Part shown: positions 46,257 through 54,969 of the stretch, in pieces
How the letters are laid out: each line of letters opens with the position of its first letter
Numbering within the stretch: the stretch's first letter is position 1
Assembly (NCBI GenBank): GCA_963837335.1
Contig: CAWINS010000081.1
Span: forward strand, 122,358 to 186,357
DNA length: 64,000 nucleotides
Source of the DNA: RYN-230 sp963837335
Lineage (GTDB): Bacteria; Actinomycetota; Actinomycetes; Streptosporangiales; Streptosporangiaceae
Direction: 5' to 3'
The notes under the pieces: generated by a model
Databases searched by the model: none
What the model was told of the DNA's origin: nothing
The model's input: the letters and a program-made list of their open reading frames with translations, nothing else
Translations under genes and position numbers: made by a program

Positions 46257-47657
46257 GTGCATGACTTCGATCTGCTGGTCATCGGGTCCGGGCCGGGCGG
46301 CCAGAAGGCGGCCATCGCGGCGGCCAAGCTGGAACGCCGGGTAGCGATCGTTGAGCGGCCGGACATGCTCGGCGGTGTCTGCGTCAACACCGGCACCATC
46401 CCGTCCAAGACCATGCGCGAGTCGGTCCTGTACCTGACCGGCCTCGACCAGCGCGAGATGTACGGGCAGAGCTACCGGGTCAAGGACGAGATCACCATCG
46501 CCGACCTGGCCAACCGGACCCGGCACGTGGTCAGCCGCGAGAACGACGTGGTGCGCAGCCAGCTGTCCCGCAACCGGGTCACGGTGCTCAGCGGCACCGC
46601 GTCCTTCCTCGGCGCGCACGAGGTCGAGGTGGACGACGGCGACGGCCGGGCGCGGAAGGTCACCGCCGACTCCGTGGTGATCGCCACCGGGACCAAGCCC
46701 GCGCGGCCGGCCAGTGTGGCGTTCGACGAGAAGACGATCATCGACTCGGACGGCATCCAGCACCTCAAGAGGGTCCCGCGCACCATGGTGGTGGCCGGCG
46801 CCGGCGTGATCGGCATCGAGTACGTCTCGATGTTCGCCGCCCTGGGCTGCAAGGTCACCGTGGTCGAGCAGCGGGACCGGATGCTGGAGTTCTGCGACCT
46901 CGAGGTGGTCGAGGCGCTCAAATTCCACCTGCGCGACCTGGCGGTGACCTTCCGCTTCGGCGAGATCGTGGACTCGGTGGAGGCCAAGGGCGAGGGCGCG
47001 ATCGCCACCTTGCGCAGCGGGAAGCGGATCCCCGCCGACACCGTGATGTACTCCGCGGGCCGGCAGGGCGCGACCCACGCGCTGAACCTGCCCGCGGCCG
47101 GGCTGGAGGCCGACAGCCGCGGCCGGATCAAGGTCGACGAGTTCTACCGGACCGCGGTGCCGCACATCTATGCGGTCGGCGATGTGATCGGTTTTCCGGC
47201 GCTGGCCGCCACCTCGATGGAGCAGGGTCGGCTGGCCGCCCATCACGCCCTCGGCGAGCCGGTGCATACCGCGCACCTGCTCCAGCCGATCGGCATCTAC
47301 AGCATCCCGGAGATCAGCTTCATCGGCCGGACCGAGGATCAGCTCACCAAGGACTGCGTGCCGTTCGAGGTCGGCGTGTCCCGGTACCGCGAGCTGGCCC
47401 GCGGGCAGATCATCGGCGACTCCTACGGCGTGCTCAAGCTCCTGGTCTCACCCGAGGACCACTCGCTGCTCGGCGTGCACGTGTTCGGCACGCAGGCCAC
47501 CGAGCTGGTGCACATCGGCCAGGCGGTGATGGGCTGCGGCGGCACCGTCGACTATCTCGTGGACGCCGTGTTCAACTACCCGACCCTGGCCGAGTCCTAC
47601 AAGGTCGCGGCCCTGGACGCGACGAACAAGATGCGCGAGGTCGCGCGCTTCGACTAG
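46257..47657 (+). CDS. sthA: Soluble pyridine nucleotide transhydrogenase
   Basis: This ~466-residue flavoprotein of the disulfide-reductase fold should balance NADH and NADPH. The FAD-binding LLVIGSGPGGQKAAIAAAKL, the NAD-binding AGAGVIGIEYVSMFAALG and the second FAD motif YAVGDVIGFPALAATSMEQG are clear. The site where disulfide reductases have CxxxxC reads GGVCVNTGTIPSKTM, lacking the second Cys, as in SthA. I start at the GTG at 46257, where family sequence begins (HDFDLLVIG). The GGAGG there is very close to the start, so the in-frame ATG at 46221 remains possible. The gene is intact. Confidence 0.92.
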   Translation: MHDFDLLVIGSGPGGQKAAIAAAKLERRVAIVERPDMLGGVCVNTGTIPSKTMRESVLYLTGLDQREMYGQSYRVKDEITIADLANRTRHVVSRENDVVRSQLSRNRVTVLSGTASFLGAHEVEVDDGDGRARKVTADSVVIATGTKPARPASVAFDEKTIIDSDGIQHLKRVPRTMVVAGAGVIGIEYVSMFAALGCKVTVVEQRDRMLEFCDLEVVEALKFHLRDLAVTFRFGEIVDSVEAKGEGAIATLRSGKRIPADTVMYSAGRQGATHALNLPAAGLEADSRGRIKVDEFYRTAVPHIYAVGDVIGFPALAATSMEQGRLAAHHALGEPVHTAHLLQPIGIYSIPEISFIGRTEDQLTKDCVPFEVGVSRYRELARGQIIGDSYGVLKLLVSPEDHSLLGVHVFGTQATELVHIGQAVMGCGGTVDYLVDAVFNYPTLAESYKVAALDATNKMREVARFD

Positions 47658-47770
47658 TTCCCCAGGCCGGCCGGAACGGCTAGCCGCCGGGCCGGCTGGC
47701 TCCAGCAGGTCAGCTAAGCGTTCGCGCCGCGCGAACGGGGATCTCGCCGCGGCCCGCATAAGATCGTGGA

Positions 47771-48565
47771 ATGCCTGACTCTGTTCCCGCCGCCGCTGCG
47801 GCGCAGCTGGATGACCCGTTCGCCGAGCTGAGAGGGCCCCTGGCGGGTACCGTCCGGATGCGGCTCGAGGTCATCGACAACGCCCTGCTCACCCCGCACA
47901 TGCAGCGGCTGGTGCTGAGCGCGCCGGAGCTCGCGGACCTGATCTACCAGCCCGGCCAGGACGTCATGCTGCTGGTGGCCGTGGACGGCAACCGGCCGGT
48001 CCGCCGCCGGTACACGATCCGGGACCTGGACACGGCCCAGCAGCTGCTCACCCTGGACATCGTCCGGCACGGGGACGGCCCGGGCGAGCGGTGGGTCCGG
48101 TCGGCCCGGCCTGGCGACACGATCGAGGGCATCGCCCCGCGCGGCAAGATCTTCCTGAACAGCGAGGCGGACTGGCACCTGTTCGCCGCGGATGAATCGG
48201 GGCTGGCCGCGGTGTTCGCGATGACCGGATCGCTGCCGCCGGACGGCCGGGCGACCGCGTTCCTGGAGGTTCCCGAGGCCGCCGACGAGCAGAAGCCGGA
48301 CCTCCCGGCTGGGGTCGGCCTGACCTGGCTGCCCAGGGATGACCAGCCGGCGGGCGACCCGGGGGCCCTGGCCGCGGCGCTGCAGGCGGCGGAACTGCCG
48401 CCCGGCACCGGCCACGTCTACCTGTTCGGCGAGGCCAGGGTGGTACTGGCGCTGCGTGAGGTGCTCGCCGCCCGCGGCGTGCCGGGCGAGCAGGTCTCGG
48501 CCAAGGCCTACTGGGGCCGCGGCAAGGCCAACGCCCAGCACGGCGAGCCGGCCCGCGAGGGGTAG
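47771..48565 (+). CDS. Siderophore-interacting flavoprotein
   Basis: This 264-residue protein is of the SIP/ViuB family, which releases iron from siderophores with FAD and NAD(P)H. The FAD motif is RRRYTIRDLD, preceded by LIYQPGQDVMLLVAVDG. The C-terminal domain has YLFGEARVVLALRE and AYWGRGKANA, which are typical of the family. There are no siderophore synthesis or uptake genes nearby, so the partner siderophore is unknown. The start is ATG at 47771. Confidence 0.87.
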   Translation: MPDSVPAAAAAQLDDPFAELRGPLAGTVRMRLEVIDNALLTPHMQRLVLSAPELADLIYQPGQDVMLLVAVDGNRPVRRRYTIRDLDTAQQLLTLDIVRHGDGPGERWVRSARPGDTIEGIAPRGKIFLNSEADWHLFAADESGLAAVFAMTGSLPPDGRATAFLEVPEAADEQKPDLPAGVGLTWLPRDDQPAGDPGALAAALQAAELPPGTGHVYLFGEARVVLALREVLAARGVPGEQVSAKAYWGRGKANAQHGEPAREG

Positions 48566-48592
48566 CGTTCCGGGCCTCGCGAACCGGCCGCG

Positions 48593-49531
48593 TCATCCGG
48601 AGCCGAGGATCTCGCGGGTCCGCCGGGCGATCGAGGGCAGGTGGCGGCCGGGATCGCCGGTGAACGCGCAGTAGGCCAGGTGGGTGAGGCCGACGTGCAG
48701 TTCGTAGCAGCGCAGCCGCTCGTCGAACCGGGGAACGTCCAGGCCGGTGGCCCGGTAGTGCCGCAGGACCGCGGACCGGAAGTCGATGGCGGCCAGCCCG
48801 GCGTGCCAGGGGGCCCAGAACGTGAACCAGGCGACTTCATAAAGGAAGTCGCCCACGCCGTAGCACCCCCAGTCGAAGACCGCCGTGAGCCGGGAGCCGT
48901 CCCCGGCCACCAGGACGTTGCGGTTGAGCAGGTCGCGATGCAGTACGTGGCGGATCTCCGGGCAGGCATCCAGCAGCCCGCTGACTGCGTGTTCACCAGC
49001 GGTGAAGAGGCTGTCCAGCTCCGCTGACCCGGCCAGGGTGGCCCGCCAGCCGGAAACCCGCTGGCCAGGATGGTCTTCGAGGCCAGCCCTGAGCTGCTCC
49101 CGCCAGCCGCCTGCGCGGGCCGGGGCGCTGCCGCCCGCGGGTTCGCCGGGGGCCAGCGCCGGCGCGTCCCGCAGGGTGTCCAGCCCGCGCAGCAGCGCGG
49201 GAAGAAGCCGGCGCCAGCGGTCCGCGTCGAGGGTCTCCAGGAACACCCCGAAACGGCGCTCGGAGACGGCATAGGCCCCGCCCAGCGCGCTGCCTGTCTC
49301 CAGGACCGGCGGAACGGGCAGATCCGGCCCGGACAGCGCCATCGCCTGCTGGTCGCGGGCGAAGTCCTCACCGTGCTGACCGAAGCGGGCCACGAGGTCG
49401 CGGCCGTCGAGGCGGAACGAGAAGGCCCGCGACCAGTCTCCGGCGCCAAGCTCCGCCACGTCCCGGGCCTGGCCGGCGTACCGCTCCGCCAGGAATCCGG
49501 CCGCTTCCCCGAGCCCGACAGGCTGCCGCAT
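48593..49531 (-). CDS. APH-family phosphotransferase
   Basis: This 312-residue aminoglycoside-phosphotransferase-fold kinase has the catalytic loop VLHRDLLNRNVLVAG with the Brenner motif HxDxxxxN, and the metal-binding VFDWGCYGVGDFLYEVAWF. The N-lobe has DWSRAFSFRLDGRDLVARFG. Many members phosphorylate small metabolites or macrolides; substrate unknown. The ATG at 49531 has GTGGAGG upstream, so the longer frame is not used. It converges with the siderophore-interacting gene, leaving 27 bases between. Confidence 0.82.
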   Translation of the reverse strand: MRQPVGLGEAAGFLAERYAGQARDVAELGAGDWSRAFSFRLDGRDLVARFGQHGEDFARDQQAMALSGPDLPVPPVLETGSALGGAYAVSERRFGVFLETLDADRWRRLLPALLRGLDTLRDAPALAPGEPAGGSAPARAGGWREQLRAGLEDHPGQRVSGWRATLAGSAELDSLFTAGEHAVSGLLDACPEIRHVLHRDLLNRNVLVAGDGSRLTAVFDWGCYGVGDFLYEVAWFTFWAPWHAGLAAIDFRSAVLRHYRATGLDVPRFDERLRCYELHVGLTHLAYCAFTGDPGRHLPSIARRTREILGSG

Positions 49532-49631
49532 GCCTCCACGACACCCCGGCCCAGGCCGGCGGCGCAACCGGTTAAGACGCGGATCAGCGCGGCGCGGCCA
49601 GCGGCGCGCCCGGCGCGTCACGGGCAGCGGG

Positions 49632-50180
49632 TTACGGGAGCCCGAGCCGGGTTATGGCCAGCTGCACCACGTCCGGGCGGCTGAGTGCGCCGTGATCGGC
49701 GGCGATGAAGTGGTTGCCGATCAGCAGCGAGTAGTACAGCAGGCAGCGGGTCTCGACTTCGTCCGCATCCGGGCAGAGCGCGGCGAACAGCGAGCGCAGG
49801 TAATCCATCCGCCGGTTGTCGATGCGCCGGAGGCGTTCGGCCACCGCCTGCTCGTGCCGGGCCCAGTCGCGGACGGCCAGGTCGACCGCGACCACCCCCG
49901 CGGACGTGAGCCCGGACAGCCGCAGGAGCTTAGCCTCCGGGCCGCCGCCCTGGCCCTCCACCCGTTCGATCACCTCATCGATGGTGGCCCGCTCCCACGT
50001 GTCGAGCATCTCCTCAAGCAGCGCGCGCCGGTCGGCGAAGTGCCAGTAGAAGCCGCCTCTGGTGACGCCGAGCGCCTTGGCCAGCGGCTCGATCCGGACG
50101 GCGTCCGGGCCGCCAGCGGCCAGCGCCCGCAGCCCTGCTTCGATCCACGTGCTCCGCGCCGTGCGGGTCGGGGCGGCCAT
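49632..50180 (-). CDS. TetR-family regulator
   Basis: This 182-residue repressor has the N-terminal HTH LAKALGVTRGGFYWHFADRR and a helical ligand domain (LRRIDNRRMDYLRSLFAALC and others). It is divergent from the DUF2867-like gene, and a perfect 9-bp-arm palindrome lies between their starts, so it probably controls both. GTGGAGG lies upstream of the ATG at 50180. Confidence 0.92.
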   Translation of the reverse strand: MAAPTRTARSTWIEAGLRALAAGGPDAVRIEPLAKALGVTRGGFYWHFADRRALLEEMLDTWERATIDEVIERVEGQGGGPEAKLLRLSGLTSAGVVAVDLAVRDWARHEQAVAERLRRIDNRRMDYLRSLFAALCPDADEVETRCLLYYSLLIGNHFIAADHGALSRPDVVQLAITRLGLP

Positions 50181-50245
50181 CGATCGTCTGCCTCCACTGC
50201 CGCCCATGCGGCGTTGACACCGGGCCAGGGACCTGCCTAGCCTCG

Positions 50246-50267
50246 ATCCATACACTACTGTATGGAT
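50246..50267. promoter_or_regulatory. TetR operator
   Basis: ATCCATACA and TGTATGGAT form perfect 9-bp arms around CTAC. The site is 66 bases upstream of the TetR start and 13 bases upstream of the DUF2867-like start, directly over that gene's expected promoter or leader. The divergent TetR gene is the obvious binder. Confidence 0.8.
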
Positions 50268-50279
50268 GGAGCGGCTGAC

Positions 50280-50796
50280 ATGACCATTGGTGCAGGCAGC
50301 TATCCCAGCGACCGGCAGGCAGAGCCGCCCGGACGGGTGCGCCCGGCCGTCCTGCCGGCGCGCACACGAGAGCTCAGCACCCTCGCCCACATCGACTACG
50401 AGGACGCCTTCCTGGTCGGCACCGGGCTGGCCCAGGACCGGACGGCCCAGGACCGGACAGCAGAGCAATGGGCCCGGGAAATCCTGGAAGGTGCCTCCGG
50501 AGAGCACGCGCCGCGCACTGGCCAGGGGATGGTCCGGGCTCGGCCTGCGGCTCGGCCCGGCGCAGTCGGACCGGCATGTGCTCGGCTGGGAGATCCGGCA
50601 CAGCGACCCGGACACCGTGCTCCTGGGCGCCTGCGGCCGCCTCGGGCTCTCCGGCGAACTGATCTTCCAGCGCTCGGCCCGCTCACTGCTCTACGCCACC
50701 GTCGTGCAGCTGGACAACCGCATCGCCCGCGGTCTGTGGGCGGCGATCGAGTCCCGGCACCGGCGGGTCGTGCAGGGCCTCCTGGAACGCGCCTGA
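50280..50796 (+). CDS. DUF2867-like protein under TetR control (frameshifted)
   Basis: The N-terminal part reads LSTLAHIDYEDAFLVGTGLA. After a frame change near 50490 the rest reads STRRALARGWSGLGLRL, GWEIRHSDPDTVLLGACGRL, GELIFQRSARSLLYATVVQL and IESRHRRVVQGLLERA. Total is ~170 residues. The antiparallel-strand pattern ending in a helix with HRRVV and the small size resemble DUF2867/START-like actinobacterial proteins, which often sit beside TetR genes. Function is unknown. An AQDRT/AQDRT duplication lies near residue 50. Confidence 0.55.
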
Positions 50797-50861
50797 GCGG
50801 CGGTGCGGGGCCGCGCTGGCCCTCCCGCCCTGGCCCGGGCCGTGGGTCACCTGCCAGTCTC

Positions 50862-51629
50862 ATGGCCATGACGGCCACCGGGAACGAGCCCGCCCTGACC
50901 CCAGCAGAAACCGCCCGCCTGGCCAGCCGGGCGGTCATCGACGTGGGCGCGGCGTTCGGGCACGAGGCGTCGTTCGCCCAGACCGGGCGGCGGCTGGGCC
51001 TTGATCCCCGGGCGTTCTACTTCGGAGCGCGCGCGGGGGTGCTGGGCCCGGTCGATGCGGATGTCGTCACGGCCGTCTGCGGGTTCTTCGCACCCGGCTA
51101 CGTCCGCCCGGCGTGGCGAGCGGCGCTGGCCGCCGCCGCACCGGCCGCACTGGTCAGCGAAGATGTCCGGCTGTGTGTCACCTGGGCCCGCCGTCACCTG
51201 GCCAGCCTGCCCGGGATCGAACGGCTGGCCGCCTGGCCGGGCGGGTAGTGGGCGGCGCCGACGCCACCAGTCGCGGGCTGTTCGCGGCGTGGCGGGCCTG
51301 GCCGGACCCGGCGGCGACCCGGCGGCCCGGCCGGCCTGGCCCTGCTCCGCCTCCGTGAGCACCGAGGCGGCGGCCACCTGCTCGCCGTGAGCGCCGAAGG
51401 CCTGACCCCGCTCAAGGCGATCCTGGCCGGTCCCGGCCCGGTCAAGGCCGCCGCCAACGGGTGGGATCCGCCGTATCCGGCGGTCACCGGCGAGGACACG
51501 CAGCGCCTGGACGCCGCCGGACGGCGCACCGACGCCCTGGCCGGGATGGCTTACGCAGGCCTGGACACCGCCGAACGCACCGAGCTGGTGCGCCTGCTCC
51601 AGGCCGCCCACCAGCGGGTAACCAGCTAG
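50862..51629 (+). CDS. SCO6745-family protein (multiple frameshifts)
   Basis: The N-terminal half reads ETARLASRAVIDVGAAFGHE, FYFGARAGVLGPVDADVVTA and VCGFFAPGYVRPAWRAAL, resembling the SCO6745 family of actinobacterial proteins of unknown function. After frame changes near 51245 and 51325 the C-terminal half continues with LALLRLREHRGGGHLLAVSA and ends RLLQAAHQRVTS. The REHRGxGH motif is shared by this family. Expected length is ~255 residues. The ATG at 50862 or 50868 is the start. Confidence 0.62.
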
Positions 51630-51641
51630 GACTGGCCGCTG

Positions 51642-52426
51642 CTAAAACTGGGCGCTGTCCAGCCAGCGGCGGAAGACGGCCGGGTCGCCGTGCAGCTGCA
51701 CGCCCGGGGTGTCGGGCGGGAGCCGCTGCAGCAAGACCAGGAGCAGGTCCGACGCGCCGCCCCGGAGGGCGACGGTGCCCTTCTCGTGGACCCGGCGCAC
51801 CGTGATCCCGGCCGGGTCGTGGCTGACCAGCCACTCGCCCGTGCCGGCCGGCACGTCAGCCGCGTGCACGTGCAGGGACTCGCCTGCGGCGAGCCCGGCG
51901 GCACGCGGGTCGGGGTGGCCGCCGGCCGGCCCGGCCAGCTCGGTCAGCCATTCGTCGATCCCGTCGGCGGCCACGTCCGCGGCGATGGCGGGCGCGGTGG
52001 GCTGCCCCTCCGCGCCACTCACGGTGATCTGCGCGTCGGCGCAGTGCACCGCGGTCTCGTGGGTCATCCGCCGGGCCCAGAATGAGGCCGGCCGCTGGCG
52101 GCCGAACGCCCAGACCGGGACGTCTTCCGCCTGCCCGACCGCGGCGATCAGCCGGTCCGCGCCGGCCCGCAGCCATCCGGCGTGCTCGGCCGGGTCGTCC
52201 GGGATCCGCCCGCCGGGGACCTCGCGGAAGGCGATGGCCTCGGCCGACCGGAGGGTGACGATCTGAGCGGCCCAGCGCTGGGCCCGGCCCACATGGGTGG
52301 CCAGCTGCCGCAGCGTCCAGTCGGGGCAGGTGGGCACCCGCAGGGTGAGATCGGCCCCGTCGACCACGCGCCCAGGGACGCGGTGCTGGCGGCAATTTCG
52401 GCGTAGTAGCGCTCGGGGCTGAGCAC
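51642..52426 (-). CDS. MDMPI/TIGR03083-type protein (one frameshift)
   Basis: This ~260-residue protein contains the MDMPI N-domain: VPTCPDWTLRQLATHVGRAQ with a metal-ligand His, TARRMTHETAVHCADAQITV-like core (RRMTHETAVHCADAQ) with two His, and the C-terminal domain ESLHVHAADV. The start is GTG at 52426 (LSPERYYAEIAASTA), and the frame changes near 52375. It is the third protein of this type in the window. Mycothiol-dependent chemistry is likely from family knowledge. Confidence 0.78.
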
Positions 52427-52442
52427 GCGGGGCGGCCCGGGG

Positions 52443-52658
52443 TCAGCCGCAGCCGCACGCGCCGCCGCAGCAGCCACCGCCACCGCCGGAGCGCGGCCCG
52501 GGCGAGCTGGCCCGGCCGCCGACCGAGACCGCGGACAGCAGCTTGACCGTGTCATCGTGACCTTCCGGGCACAGGCACGGGTCGGACGCTTCGCTCATCG
52601 GCCGGGTCCGCTCGAACGTCGATCCGCAGGACCGGCACCGGTACTCGTAACGTGGCAC
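52443..52658 (-). CDS. FmdB-type zinc-ribbon protein
   Basis: This 71-residue protein begins VPRYEYRCRSCGSTFERTRP, the FmdB zinc-ribbon start with a CxxC pair, followed by DPCLCPEGHDD as the second ligand pair. The Gly/Cys-rich end (GGGGGCCGGACGCG) is typical of actinobacterial FmdB proteins. The GTG at 52658 gives the family start; the longer upstream frame is non-homologous. Role is unknown, possibly regulatory. Confidence 0.82.
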   Translation of the reverse strand: MPRYEYRCRSCGSTFERTRPMSEASDPCLCPEGHDDTVKLLSAVSVGGRASSPGPRSGGGGGCCGGACGCG

Positions 52659-52887
52659 ATCGCAAGAGTACGCGCCCGTGCTGTTCCCGGCGAGAGCCCG
52701 GTCCAGGCGAGGGCCCGCACCCACCCAGCGGAGCGGCCCCGCAACGACCGGCGCGCGGGCCGGGGCGGATGTAGGGTCAGCGGGGCCATGGTGGCGGGGC
52801 CAGGAGAAGGCAGCAGCCATAATGACCGCGATGGCCACGGCCCGGAGCCAGGCCAGGAGGGTCCCGTCGGCCAGGGAGGGAGCCGCG

Positions 52888-53697
52888 ATGCCCGTGATGA
52901 GCGAGTATCCGCCCGGCGCACCGTGCTGGGTGGACCTGTCCACGGCTGAGCCTGCCGCGTCGCTGTCCTTCTACACCGGCCTGTTCGGCTGGGCGTCCTA
53001 CGCCGCGCCCGGCGGCGGGGATGCGGCCTATACCTTCTTCGCCCCGGCTGGGACGAAGCCGGCGGACTTTCCCGGCCGGGTGGTGGCCGCGATGATGCCC
53101 AGCCCGGCCGCAGGGCGGCCCGCCGCCTGGAACACCTACGTCAGCGTGACCGACATCGACGCGACGGCGGCGAGGGTCACTGAGGCGGGTGGCCAGGTGA
53201 TCGTGCCCCCGCTGGACGTGGACGGCCAGGGCCGGATGGCCATGTTCGCCGACGATCAGGGCGCATTGATCTCGGCCTGGCAGCCGGGCGCGTTTCCCGG
53301 CTGCGGGCCGGTCAACGAGCCCGGCTGCTTCTGCTGGAGCGAACTGGCCTGCCGGGACACCGAGGCGGCCACGCGGTTCTACGGGCGCGTGTTCGGCTGG
53401 CAGGCCGAGACCAGCCAGATGGGCCCGATGACCTACACCGAGTGGCGGCTCGGCGGCCGCGCGGTCGGCGGCATGGTGCACATGGACGAGAACTGGCCGG
53501 CCGGGGTCGCGCCGCGCTGGGTCGTGTACTTCGCGGTGGCAGACTGCGACGCGGCCGCGGCCCGGGCGGCCGGGCTGGGCGGCCAGGTGGCGGTGCCGCC
53601 CGCCGACGCCCCGCCCGGGCGCCTCGCGGTGATCACCGATCCGCAGGGGGCGGCCTTCACGATCGTCAAACTGGCAGCGGTCCCGCCGGCCCGGTAA
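52888..53697 (+). CDS. Two-domain VOC (glyoxalase-fold) protein
   Basis: This 269-residue protein has two glyoxalase/bleomycin-resistance domains. The first starts GAPCWVDLSTAEPAASLSFY and ends GALISAWQP. The second starts GCFCWSELACRDTEAATRFY and ends GAAFTIVKL. This duplicated form is widespread in actinobacteria (27-kDa antigen Cfp30B-like). The canonical metal His/Glu set is incomplete, so enzymatic activity is uncertain. A GGGAGGGAG site sits before the ATG at 52888. Confidence 0.9.
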   Translation: MPVMSEYPPGAPCWVDLSTAEPAASLSFYTGLFGWASYAAPGGGDAAYTFFAPAGTKPADFPGRVVAAMMPSPAAGRPAAWNTYVSVTDIDATAARVTEAGGQVIVPPLDVDGQGRMAMFADDQGALISAWQPGAFPGCGPVNEPGCFCWSELACRDTEAATRFYGRVFGWQAETSQMGPMTYTEWRLGGRAVGGMVHMDENWPAGVAPRWVVYFAVADCDAAAARAAGLGGQVAVPPADAPPGRLAVITDPQGAAFTIVKLAAVPPAR

Positions 53698-53708
53698 CCC
53701 CCGCCCGG

Positions 53709-54707
53709 TCAGGCGACCGTCTCCTGGTCGTGCTCGGCCGGCCTGATCTGGGCCAGCGGCGGCCGCTCATGCAGTTCGTTGAGGTGCTCATCCAGCCGCA
53801 GCCCGGAGGCCGTGGCCACCGCGTGCAGGTACACCTCCGGGTGGCTCAGCGTCCGCACCCCGGGAGGGCCAGGGGCGTAGCTCCCCCGCTGCGGCAGCGA
53901 CGCCCGGCTGGCCATCGCGCGCAGCACGGCCGAGCTCATCAGGGCGAGGTCCCACAACGGCTGGTGCCGGTTCTGCCGCGCCCCGAGGTCCACCTGGGCC
54001 ATCGCGCCGAGGCCCGCCTCCTCCAGCACATCAACCATGATGCCCAGCTCCACCCCGTACCCGGTGAGGAACGGGACGCTGCCCAGAAGGTCACGGTACG
54101 CAGCGAACTCGCCCGCCAGCGGCTGCACGAATCCGGCGAGTTCCGGGCGGAAGAAATTGAACAGCGGCTTGGCCATGAGCTCGGTGACGCGCCCGCCACC
54201 ATCTGGCACTGATTGGCTCGCGTCCGTATAAGGCCGGCGGTAAGCGGCCTTCGTGAACTGGACCTGGGGCATCGTCAGCAGCGGCCCCAGGGTGCCGTAA
54301 ATGAATTGCTCACGGAAGTTGCTGGTGTCCGCGTCCGCGAACATGACGAGGTCACCGCGGGCCACGGACAGGCTGCGCCACATGGCGTCGCCCTTGCCCT
54401 GCGCCCGCCCATAGTCAGGCAGCAGTTCGTTTTCCGAGTAGACCTCCGCGCCCCAGGCCCGGGCGATGTCCGCGGTTCCGTCAGGCGAATCCGCGTCGAC
54501 GACCATGACCTGGTCGATCAGCCCAGTCCGGTCGTTGAGCCGGGCCACCTCGGCCAGGATCGGCCCGATGGTCCCGGCCACGTTGCGGGCCGGGAAGATC
54601 AGGGTGGTACTGAGCTCGCGCGGCGCCTGGCCGGGAGTACCCAGGGCGGCGAAATCCTCGTGGCTGAATGATCGCTGCTCGAACCATTCCCGGACATTCA
54701 TGGTCAT
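53709..54707 (-). CDS. gpgS: Glucosyl-3-phosphoglycerate synthase
   Basis: This 332-residue GT81 enzyme transfers glucose from a nucleotide sugar to 3-phosphoglycerate, the first step to glucosylglycerate and methylglucose lipopolysaccharides. The nucleotide-sugar region LIFPARNVAGTIG, VVDADSPDGT, the donor loop GRAQGKGDAMWRSL, the metal motif MFADADTSNF, and GYGVELGIMVDVLEEAGLGA all match GpgS. ATGs at 54707 and 54701 are both possible. The gene is intact and stands alone; the phosphatase GpgP is not in the window. Confidence 0.92.
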   Translation of the reverse strand: MTMNVREWFEQRSFSHEDFAALGTPGQAPRELSTTLIFPARNVAGTIGPILAEVARLNDRTGLIDQVMVVDADSPDGTADIARAWGAEVYSENELLPDYGRAQGKGDAMWRSLSVARGDLVMFADADTSNFREQFIYGTLGPLLTMPQVQFTKAAYRRPYTDASQSVPDGGGRVTELMAKPLFNFFRPELAGFVQPLAGEFAAYRDLLGSVPFLTGYGVELGIMVDVLEEAGLGAMAQVDLGARQNRHQPLWDLALMSSAVLRAMASRASLPQRGSYAPGPPGVRTLSHPEVYLHAVATASGLRLDEHLNELHERPPLAQIRPAEHDQETVA

Positions 54708-54880
54708 GTATCGTGCCCTTTCGCTCAGGTCGCCGCTACATCAGCCCAGGGCGCGGTGGGTGGCATTTCTGGCCGGGTGCATGCCCCCCTGCACCGGCCG
54801 CCGCAAGCGGAGAAAATAGGCTAACCGCACCGTGTTGATTTCAGGTAAAAGCGTGTTGCGCCGCGGTAAACGCGGCCGGG

Positions 54881-54968
54881 GCCGGCGACCACGCGGCGCT
54901 GCTCTGCCCGGCCGGGGATCTACGCGGAACTGTTCACCCTGCAGGCGGAGGGCTACCTCGGCCGCTGA
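54881..54968 (+). pseudogene. Remnant of an ABC exporter C-terminus
   Basis: The frame ending at the TGA at 54966-54968 reads GIYAELFTLQAEGYLGR, the usual last residues of a fused ABC exporter. One frame over, just before it, the expected GDHAALL of the H-loop region can be read. Nothing upstream matches the rest of such a protein, so this is a ~30-codon relic. It ends one base from the stop of the convergent MFS gene. Confidence 0.5.
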
Positions 54969-54969
54969 G

